Shown here in pieces: positions 1 to 5,680 of a stretch of 7,755 nucleotides of DNA. A program made the translations under genes and the position numbers. Under the pieces are notes generated by a model. The model worked only from the letters and a program-made list of their open reading frames with translations. It was not told the origin of the DNA and did not search any database. How positions within the stretch are numbered: the stretch's first letter is position 1; each line of letters opens with the position of its first letter. This DNA is from Collinsella aerofaciens (GTDB taxonomy: Bacteria > Actinomycetota > Coriobacteriia > Coriobacteriales > Coriobacteriaceae). The stretch is from positions 1 to 7,755 of the forward strand of contig RPYR01000132.1 in assembly GCA_008671285.1 (NCBI GenBank), given 5' to 3'.

Positions 1-288
1 GGGCTCGACAAGAAGTATGACGGCGGTAGCACCGAGCGCCGAATAAGAAAGGCCCCATAGGGAATTGTCCTCATTTACGAGCAATTGATTCGTAATCCAT
101 GCAGCTACCATGCAGAGCGGGATGAGGAGCGTCGCGCACCAAAAGACGCGGGCAATGGGCGGCTTTTCATTGTGTTTGATTGAAAAATACACGCGCACGA
201 CGACGGTGGCCACGATAAGGACGGCGATGAATATGGGCAGATTGGCCATGTCGCTCGAAGTGATTTCAAGGGGGATATCTTCGGTCAT
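1..288 (-). CDS. Uncharacterised multi-spanning membrane protein (N-terminal part, runs off the left edge)
   Basis: This reading frame stays open for 96 codons from an ATG at 288-286 to the window edge, so the C-terminus is missing. The start is supported by an AGAGGA ribosome binding site on the minus strand (complement of 295-300), about 6 bases upstream. The protein begins MTEDIPLEITSSDMANLPIF. A short acidic N-terminus precedes a strong hydrophobic helix at about residues 17-36. Then comes a basic loop (SIKHNEKPP), a second helix at about 53-70, a polar stretch (NQLLVNEDNS), and a third hydrophobic stretch starting near 82. It is therefore very likely an integral membrane protein of at least three helices. 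I do not recognise the family and see no catalytic motif in this part. It is transcribed divergently from uvrA, so any regulation in 289-481 could affect both. A plus-strand frame over the same bases (110-337) has no ribosome binding site and is rejected. Confidence 0.72.
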   Translation of the reverse strand, partial: MTEDIPLEITSSDMANLPIFIAVLIVATVVVRVYFSIKHNEKPPIARVFWCATLLIPLCMVAAWITNQLLVNEDNSLWGLSYSALGATAVILLVEP

Positions 289-294
289 GGACGT

Positions 295-300
295 TCCTCT
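295..300 (-). promoter_or_regulatory. Ribosome binding site of the left-edge membrane protein
   Basis: On the minus strand the sequence reads AGAGGA, followed by about six bases and then the ATG at 288. This spacing decides the start of the truncated membrane-protein gene. Confidence 0.6.
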
Positions 301-338
301 GTTACAGCAAATTAAGTTCAGTAGTAGATTACTGTAAC
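301..338. repeat. 7-bp inverted repeat GTTACAG / CTGTAAC in the divergent intergenic region
   Basis: GTTACAG at 301-307 is matched exactly by CTGTAAC at 332-338, with 24 AT-rich bases between. The pair sits immediately upstream of the ribosome binding site of the minus-strand membrane protein, where its promoter or leader should lie. It could be a pair of operator half-sites or the base of a leader hairpin. No regulator family can be named from this alone, and chance is possible for a 7-bp repeat. Confidence 0.35.
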
Positions 339-406
339 CTTTCCACGGCATTTCGAGAAACAAAGCACCCGATACGCAAAGCTAAAGGTCTGCGAATCTT
401 GTATTA

Positions 407-420
407 CGAACATCTGTGCG
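407..420. promoter_or_regulatory. Candidate LexA (SOS) box upstream of uvrA
   Basis: The sequence CGAACATCTGTGCG matches the known Gram-positive/actinobacterial LexA consensus CGAAC-N4-GTTCG at nine of ten fixed positions; the one mismatch is GTGCG for GTTCG. It lies 61 bp before the uvrA start. uvrA is a classic LexA target in many bacteria, which raises the likelihood. A weak -10-like TATTAC (402-407) abuts the box, so LexA binding there would block initiation, but no convincing -35 is visible. Because the site is palindromic in a divergent region, it could also influence the minus-strand gene. Confidence 0.6.
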
Positions 421-463
421 CGTCGAGTGCGCTAAACTCATCGACAGTATGATTCGATGCAAT

Positions 464-476
464 AGGAGGCAAGGAG
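464..476 (+). promoter_or_regulatory. Ribosome binding site region of uvrA (two tandem Shine-Dalgarno matches)
   Basis: AGGAGG at 464-469 and AAGGAG at 471-476 lie 12 and 5 bases before the ATG at 482. Together they fix the uvrA start at 482 rather than at an in-frame GTG at 416, which overlaps the LexA-like site and has no ribosome binding site. Confidence 0.75.
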
Positions 477-481
477 CTTCC

Positions 482-3361
482 ATGTCTGATTCTTCTATCG
501 TTATTCGCGGCGCTCGTGAGCACAACCTCCGTGATATCGATGTTTCCATTCCGCGTGACCAACTCGTGGTCATTACCGGTCTTTCTGGCTCGGGCAAGAG
601 TTCGCTGGCATTTGACACTATCTATGCCGAGGGCCAGCGTCGATACGTCGAGAGCCTTTCGAGCTATGCGCGCCAGTTCTTGGGCCAGATGGACAAACCC
701 GACTTGGATTCAATCGACGGCCTTTCGCCGGCGGTGTCGATCGACCAAAAGACGACGTCTAAAAACCCTCGCTCGACGGTTGGCACCGTAACCGAGATTT
801 ATGACTATCTGCGCCTGCTGTTCGCCCGTGTGGGCACCCCGCACTGTCCCGAATGCGGCCGCGTCATTGAGCGTCAGACGACCGACCAGGTTGCCGACAA
901 GGTCTTGGCGGCGGGGGAGGGCCGCCGCGCGTTTGTGCTGGCACCGGTGGTGCGCGGGCGAAAAGGCGAGTACACCAAACTGTTTGAGGACCTTCGCGCC
1001 GAGGGCTTTAGCCGCGTGCGTGTCGACGGTGAAGTGCGCTCGCTCGACGATCCGATCGATCTGGACAAGAAGTTCAAGCACGATATCGAGGTCGTAGTCG
1101 ATCGCATCGTGATCCGTGAGAACTCTCTGGGCCGTATCGCCGAGTCTGTTGAGCAGGCGACCGCGCTGGCTCACGGCAATGTAAACGTGTACATGCTGCC
1201 CGATCGTGATGCTCCCGAGGGGACCGAGGGCGAGCTGCTGGAGTATTCGTTGGCCTTGGCGTGCCCGGAGCATGGTCACTCCATTGACGATCTTCAGCCG
1301 CGTGATTTTTCGTTCAACGCTCCCTATGGCGCATGTCCTGAGTGCGACGGCCTGGGCTTTAAGAAAACCGTTGATGCCGAGGCGTTGATCGAGGACCCCT
1401 CGAAGTCCATTGCCGACGGAGTCTTTGGTAGCCTGTTTGGCAACTCGAACTACTATCCGCAGATTTTTGCTGCGGTCTGCAAACACTTTAAGGTGAGCAC
1501 CGATACGCCGTGGGAGGACTTGCCCCCTCGCGTGCGTCGTGCATTCTTGGATGGCCTGGGCGATACGAAGATCTCGGTCGACTACCAAAAGCTCGACGGA
1601 CGTCGCAGCCAGTGGGATACCAAGTTTTCGGGCGTTCGCAACATCCTGTACGAACGCTATACCGAGACGACGAACGAGAACACCAAGGCGCGCCTGGAGA
1701 AGTACATTCGCGAGGAGCCGTGCTCGAGCTGCCACGGCGCTCGTTTGCGCCCTGAGATGCTCGCCGTCACCGTGGGCGGCAAGTCCATTTACGAAGTTTG
1801 TTGCCTGTCGTGCCGTGAATCGCTCGAGTTTTTTGAGGGCCTGGAACTCACCGAGCGCCAACAGTTTATCGGCGGCCGTATCGTCAAGGAAATTCTGGAG
1901 CGCCTGCGTTTTCTGGTCGATGTTGGACTCGACTATCTGACACTCGATCGCGCCTCGGCGACGCTTTCCGGTGGCGAGGCACAGCGTATTCGCTTGGCAA
2001 CGCAGATCGGCGCGGGTCTCATGGGCGTGCTCTATATTCTGGACGAGCCCTCGATCGGTCTTCATCAGCGTGACAACGAGCGCCTGATCAAGACGCTCGA
2101 GCGCCTGCGCGATATCGGCAATACCGTTATCGTTGTCGAACACGACGAGGATACAATCCGTGCCGCCGACTACGTGATCGACATGGGGCCCGGCGCCGGT
2201 GTCAACGGCGGACACGTAGTCGCGGCGGGAACGCCTGCTGATATCATGGCGTGTCCTGAGTCGATGACGGGCGCTTATCTGACCGGCAAACGAATGATTC
2301 GGGTGCCTGATGAACGGCGCAAGCCCGGTCGCGGCTGCCTTAAAATTACGGGCGCTCGAGCCAACAACCTCAAAAACGTTACCGCCAAGATCGAGTTTGG
2401 TACGCTTACGGTTGTTACCGGCGTGTCGGGATCGGGCAAGAGCTCCCTGGTTACCGACACCATTGCGCCTGCCCTTACGAATGCTATTCACCGTTCGACG
2501 CGCCCTGTGGGTCCGTATAAAAAAATCGAGGGCATCGAGTGTATCGATAAGGTTATCGATATCGACCAGTCGCCGATTGGCCGCACGCCGCGTTCCAACC
2601 CTGCTACCTATATCGGCCTGTGGGATGATCTTCGCGCGCTGTTTGCGAGTACGCCGGAGTCGAAGGCGCGCGGCTACTCGCCGGGTCGTTTCTCCTTTAA
2701 TGTGAGTGGCGGGCGCTGCGAGGCGTGCAAGGGCGACGGGCAGATCAAGATCGAGATGCACTTCCTTCCCGATATCTACGTTCCCTGCGAAGTTTGCGCC
2801 GGTAAACGCTACAACCGCGAGACACTCGAGGTCACCTACCGTGGCAAGACCATCTCGGACGTGCTCGACATGAGCGTCACCGAGGCGCTGGCCTTCTTTG
2901 GGAATATCCCGCAGATTAAGCGCAAGCTCCAGACGCTGTACGATGTAGGCTTAGGCTACGTGAGCCTGGGCCAGCCCGCCACGACGCTCTCGGGCGGCGA
3001 GGCGCAGCGTGTGAAGCTCGCCAAGGAGCTTCATCGACGCCAGACGGGCAAGACGTTCTATATTTTGGACGAGCCGACGACCGGTCTTCATTTTGAGGAC
3101 GTCCGCCAGCTGCTCGATGTGCTGCAGCGCTTGGTCGATGCGGGCAACACGGTGCTGGTGATTGAGCACAACCTTGATGTCATCAAGGTTGCCGACCGCC
3201 TGATCGATATGGGTCCCGAGGGCGGTAACGGCGGCGGAACCGTCGTGGTTTCGGGCACACCGGAGCAGGTTGCGGACTGTCCGCAGAGTTATACGGGCAA
3301 GTTTTTGGCGCCGTTGCTCAGGCGTGACCGGGAGCGTCAGGCTCAACTTGATGCTCAATAA
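482..3361 (+). CDS. uvrA: UvrA, excinuclease ABC subunit A (damage-recognition ATPase)
   Basis: UvrA is the DNA-damage sensor of nucleotide excision repair. It works in the cytoplasm as a dimer and loads UvrB at the lesion. The 959-aa protein is the usual length and starts [16 protein letters not shown]. Two ABC ATPase halves are intact. Half one has Walker [10 protein letters not shown] (33-41), signature LSGGEAQ (495-501) and Walker B YILDEPS (518-524). Half two has Walker [10 protein letters not shown] (647-655), signature LSGGE (836-840) and Walker B YILDEP (860-865). The C-terminal zinc finger is complete (C746, C749, C769, C772). The first finger reads C261-X2-H264 ... C285-X2-C288, with a His where E. 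coli has Cys. The conserved C414-X2-C417 is followed by extra cysteines C440, C441 and C444. The region at about 130-250 corresponds to the UvrB-binding insertion. The gene is probably monocistronic, with a LexA-like box upstream and a hairpin downstream. The family assignment is secure. Confidence 0.98.
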   Translation: MSDSSIVIRGAREHNLRDIDVSIPRDQLVVITGLSGSGKSSLAFDTIYAEGQRRYVESLSSYARQFLGQMDKPDLDSIDGLSPAVSIDQKTTSKNPRSTVGTVTEIYDYLRLLFARVGTPHCPECGRVIERQTTDQVADKVLAAGEGRRAFVLAPVVRGRKGEYTKLFEDLRAEGFSRVRVDGEVRSLDDPIDLDKKFKHDIEVVVDRIVIRENSLGRIAESVEQATALAHGNVNVYMLPDRDAPEGTEGELLEYSLALACPEHGHSIDDLQPRDFSFNAPYGACPECDGLGFKKTVDAEALIEDPSKSIADGVFGSLFGNSNYYPQIFAAVCKHFKVSTDTPWEDLPPRVRRAFLDGLGDTKISVDYQKLDGRRSQWDTKFSGVRNILYERYTETTNENTKARLEKYIREEPCSSCHGARLRPEMLAVTVGGKSIYEVCCLSCRESLEFFEGLELTERQQFIGGRIVKEILERLRFLVDVGLDYLTLDRASATLSGGEAQRIRLATQIGAGLMGVLYILDEPSIGLHQRDNERLIKTLERLRDIGNTVIVVEHDEDTIRAADYVIDMGPGAGVNGGHVVAAGTPADIMACPESMTGAYLTGKRMIRVPDERRKPGRGCLKITGARANNLKNVTAKIEFGTLTVVTGVSGSGKSSLVTDTIAPALTNAIHRSTRPVGPYKKIEGIECIDKVIDIDQSPIGRTPRSNPATYIGLWDDLRALFASTPESKARGYSPGRFSFNVSGGRCEACKGDGQIKIEMHFLPDIYVPCEVCAGKRYNRETLEVTYRGKTISDVLDMSVTEALAFFGNIPQIKRKLQTLYDVGLGYVSLGQPATTLSGGEAQRVKLAKELHRRQTGKTFYILDEPTTGLHFEDVRQLLDVLQRLVDAGNTVLVIEHNLDVIKVADRLIDMGPEGGNGGGTVVVSGTPEQVADCPQSYTGKFLAPLLRRDRERQAQLDAQ

Positions 3362-3381
3362 ATAGGCGATTCAGTTTATGG

Positions 3382-3416
3382 GCGCCATCGACTCCTTGTG
3401 ATTCGATGGCGCTTGC
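3382..3416 (+). terminator. Hairpin after uvrA, probable (weak) intrinsic terminator
   Basis: A perfect 10-bp stem, GCGCCATCGA (3382-3391) with TCGATGGCGC (3403-3412), encloses an 11-base loop 20 bp after the uvrA stop. The stem is strong, but it is followed by TTGCTGT rather than a run of Ts, so termination may be partial or need a factor. It separates uvrA from the downstream three-gene cluster. Confidence 0.55.
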
Positions 3417-3425
3417 TGTGCCGAA

Positions 3426-3456
3426 GTGACGTATGCAGCCGAATTGGACATATACT
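3426..3456 (+). promoter_or_regulatory. Possible promoter of the ybaK-murJ-uvrC cluster
   Basis: TATACT at 3451-3456 matches a sigma-A/sigma-70 -10 element at five of six bases and lies 37 bp before the ybaK start. The best -35 candidate, GTGACG at 3426-3431, is weak and spaced at 19 bp. A TTGGAC at 3444-3449 is too close to serve as its -35. The location between the uvrA hairpin and the first gene of the cluster is right for a promoter, but the sequence evidence is modest. Confidence 0.35.
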
Positions 3457-3493
3457 TAATCCTTGCGTCCGAATGCGAGAGAAAGGATATGTC

Positions 3494-3994
3494 ATGGCAA
3501 AGGCTGTAAAGACGCCAAAAACCAATGCGATGCGCGAGCTGGAAAGTGCCGGCATTTCCTATGTTCTACATACGTACGAAGACGATGGTGATGAGTCGGT
3601 GGGCCTGGGGGTCGCGATTTCGGAGCAGCTTGGCGAGGAGCCCGGTCAAGGATTTAAGACTTTGGTCTGCGTGACGCCGTCCAACGACTATGTCGTGTGC
3701 TGTATCCCTGTTGCCGACGAGCTCGATCTAAAGTCCGCCGCGCGTGCCGCGGGGGAGAAGTCCTTGGCCATGATGCATGTGAAGGATTTGCTTGCGGCGA
3801 CTGGCTACGTTCGCGGCGGCTGCAGCCCGGTCGGTATGAAAAAACGCTACCGGACGCTCATTGACGAGACATGCGTCCTTTGGGATACCATTTTTATTTC
3901 GGGAGGCAAGCGTGGTTATCAGCTCGAGCTTGCACCCGATGATTTAATTGCATTTTGCGGGGCGACGGTTGCCGCGATTACGAGAGAGGACTGA
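3494..3994 (+). CDS. ybaK: YbaK/EbsC-type Cys-tRNA(Pro) deacylase
   Basis: This family hydrolyses Cys-tRNA(Pro) made in error by prolyl-tRNA synthetase, a trans-editing step that protects translation; some members also act on Cys-tRNA(Cys). The 166-aa length is normal for a stand-alone YbaK domain. Family signatures are clear: FKTLV at 54-58, with K55 matching the catalytic Lys; HVKDLL at 95-100; TGYVRGGCSPVGMKK at 103-117; and ISGGKRGYQLEL at 135-146, followed by APDDLI. The ATG at 3494 is chosen because AAAGGA (3482-3487) lies 6 bases upstream and because MAKAVKTPKTNAMREL is a typical YbaK N-terminus. A longer in-frame version starting near 3398 would overlap the uvrA hairpin and add atypical residues. 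The stop is only 3 bp from murJ, so the genes are likely cotranscribed. The exact tRNA specificity cannot be read from sequence. Confidence 0.95.
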   Translation: MAKAVKTPKTNAMRELESAGISYVLHTYEDDGDESVGLGVAISEQLGEEPGQGFKTLVCVTPSNDYVVCCIPVADELDLKSAARAAGEKSLAMMHVKDLLAATGYVRGGCSPVGMKKRYRTLIDETCVLWDTIFISGGKRGYQLELAPDDLIAFCGATVAAITRED

Positions 3995-3997
3995 GCG

Positions 3998-5680
3998 ATG
4001 CCGCAGGAAGAATTGAAGTGCGGAGCTCATTTCGCAAAAGAATCTGCGCCTCAGACACCCACATCCGAAGTTTCTTCGTCGCGAGATGACACTGACGACA
4101 TGGGCTCGTCGGACTACTCCACGGTTGGTCGTTCCGCCGGGCTTATGACCATTCTGACTATCGTGTCTCGCGTCACCGGTTTTATCCGCACGTGGGCAAT
4201 GGCGGCCGCTATCGGCATGTCGCTACTCTCGTCCTCCTATCAGGTCGCCAACAACCTGCCCAATATGCTCTACGAACTCGTGATGGGTGGCATGCTCGTG
4301 ACGGCGTTTTTGCCCGTGTACATGGGCGTGAGGCGTGAGCAGGGTCGCGAGGCCTCGAACGAGTACGTGGGCAACCTGCTTGGCATTCTGCTTTTGGTGC
4401 TGGGTGGCATTTCGTTGCTGGGGACCGTGTTCGCCCCGGGCTTTATCTGGACGCAATCGTTCCTTTCGGGTGACGGCGGCAGCATGGATACCGCTGCGTT
4501 CATGTTCCGTTTCTTTGCCATCCAGATTCTCTTTTATGGTTTGGGCTCGGTGTTCTCGGGCGTTCTCAACGCGCACCGCGACTACTTCTGGTCGACGTTT
4601 GCCCCGGTCCTCAACAATGTGATCGTCATTGCGAGCTTTATGGGTTTTGCGCCCGTGTCCGCACAGTTTGGCGAACGTGCCGGCATCATCTTGATTGCGG
4701 CCGGTACGACCCTCGGTGTCTTTGTTCAGATGGCATGTCAGATTCCCGCGCTTGGCAAGCACGGCGTGCATCCCCATATCCATATCGACTTTAAGGACCC
4801 CGCGCTGCGCCAGACGATTGCGCTCGGTATCCCGACGCTGCTCGCCACGGTGTGCATGTTTGTCTCGACTTCTATCACCAACGCTGCCGCGCTGGTGGTC
4901 CAGCCCGAGACGGGTCCTTCCGTCATCGCCTATGCGCGCCTGTGGTACACGCTGCCCTACGCGCTGATTGCCGCCTCGCTTTCGACGGCGCTCTATACCG
5001 AGCTCTCTCATGACGCACAGGAGAAGGATTACGACAGCGTTCGCACGGGCATTTCGCGTGGCGTCGCCCAGATGCTGTTCTTCCTGATTCCGTTCGCACT
5101 GTACCTGATTGTCTTCGCACGTCCGCTCAACATGATTTACTGTGCCGGCAAGTTCGATGAATCCGGCGTGGCGCTGGTGTCCGAGTACCTTGTCTACCTG
5201 GCGCTCTCGCTGCCGCTCTACGGCGTGGTCGTGTTGATGCAGAAGAGCTTCTCTGCCTTGCTCGACATGAAGCCCTATAGCCGCTATTGCCTGTATTCCG
5301 CCATCGGCCAGGCTGGCTCGGTTCTGCTGTTTGGCGTTGTGCTGGGCTTCGGTATGCCGGCAATCGCGCTTTCGTATGTTGTCGACTACGTGATCTTGGT
5401 CGGCTGTTCGCTGTGGTGGCTGCGTCGTCGCCTGCGTGGCCTTCAGGTCAAATCTATCCTGCATGGCGGTTTCTTTGGCCTTTTGCTCGGCGGCCTAGGG
5501 GCTGCCGCAGGCGCCGGCGTCATGTGGGCGCTTGAACACTTTGTCGGGGTACTTGGCGGCTCGATTCTGATTACTCTTTGCTATGTTTGCGTTGCGGGTG
5601 TCGTCTCGCTTGCTGTTACCTTTGGCCTTGCCGTCGTTCTTAAGATGCCCGAGGTCTCGGCGCTGCTTCGTCGCAAGTAG
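3998..5680 (+). CDS. murJ: MurJ/MviN lipid II flippase
   Basis: MurJ moves the peptidoglycan precursor lipid II from the inner to the outer face of the cytoplasmic membrane and belongs to the MOP exporter superfamily. The 560-aa protein has about 14 hydrophobic segments from near residue 46 to near 552. The family motif SRVTGFIR (57-64) carries R58 and R64, matching E. coli R18 and R24, and LPN at 87-89 aligns with E. coli 47-49. R304 in AYARLWYTLP probably matches R270. By the same alignment, E. coli D39 and R52 are replaced by S79 and Y92. The first ~45 residues are a hydrophilic, Ser/Asp/Glu-rich extension expected to be cytoplasmic. The ATG at 3998 has AGAGGA 7 bases upstream, inside the end of ybaK. 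An internal ATG at 4100 would remove most of the extension but has a weaker ribosome binding site. The TAG stop directly abuts the uvrC GTG. Family assignment is firm; flippase activity is inferred. Confidence 0.93.
   Translation: MPQEELKCGAHFAKESAPQTPTSEVSSSRDDTDDMGSSDYSTVGRSAGLMTILTIVSRVTGFIRTWAMAAAIGMSLLSSSYQVANNLPNMLYELVMGGMLVTAFLPVYMGVRREQGREASNEYVGNLLGILLLVLGGISLLGTVFAPGFIWTQSFLSGDGGSMDTAAFMFRFFAIQILFYGLGSVFSGVLNAHRDYFWSTFAPVLNNVIVIASFMGFAPVSAQFGERAGIILIAAGTTLGVFVQMACQIPALGKHGVHPHIHIDFKDPALRQTIALGIPTLLATVCMFVSTSITNAAALVVQPETGPSVIAYARLWYTLPYALIAASLSTALYTELSHDAQEKDYDSVRTGISRGVAQMLFFLIPFALYLIVFARPLNMIYCAGKFDESGVALVSEYLVYLALSLPLYGVVVLMQKSFSALLDMKPYSRYCLYSAIGQAGSVLLFGVVLGFGMPAIALSYVVDYVILVGCSLWWLRRRLRGLQVKSILHGGFFGLLLGGLGAAAGAGVMWALEHFVGVLGGSILITLCYVCVAGVVSLAVTFGLAVVLKMPEVSALLRRK

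Noticed and set aside
110..337. A 75-codon plus-strand frame at the left edge
   Set aside because: It has no ribosome binding site and overlaps the better-supported minus-strand membrane protein.
416..481. A 22-residue N-terminal extension of UvrA from an in-frame GTG
   Set aside because: It overlaps the LexA-like site, lacks a ribosome binding site, and the extra residues are not UvrA-like. The ATG at 482 has two Shine-Dalgarno matches.
710..2761. A 683-codon open frame on the minus strand opposite uvrA
   Set aside because: It lies wholly antisense to a complete uvrA, has no recognisable domain, and its Arg/Ala/His-rich composition is what GC-rich codon bias yields on the opposite strand.
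3398..3493. A 32-residue N-terminal extension of YbaK
   Set aside because: It begins inside the loop of the uvrA hairpin and before the likely promoter. The ATG at 3494 has AAAGGA at good spacing and a normal YbaK N-terminus.
4223..5464. A 413-codon open frame on the minus strand opposite murJ
   Set aside because: It is rich in Gln, Arg and His with no hydrophobic core pattern and is antisense to a clear MurJ.
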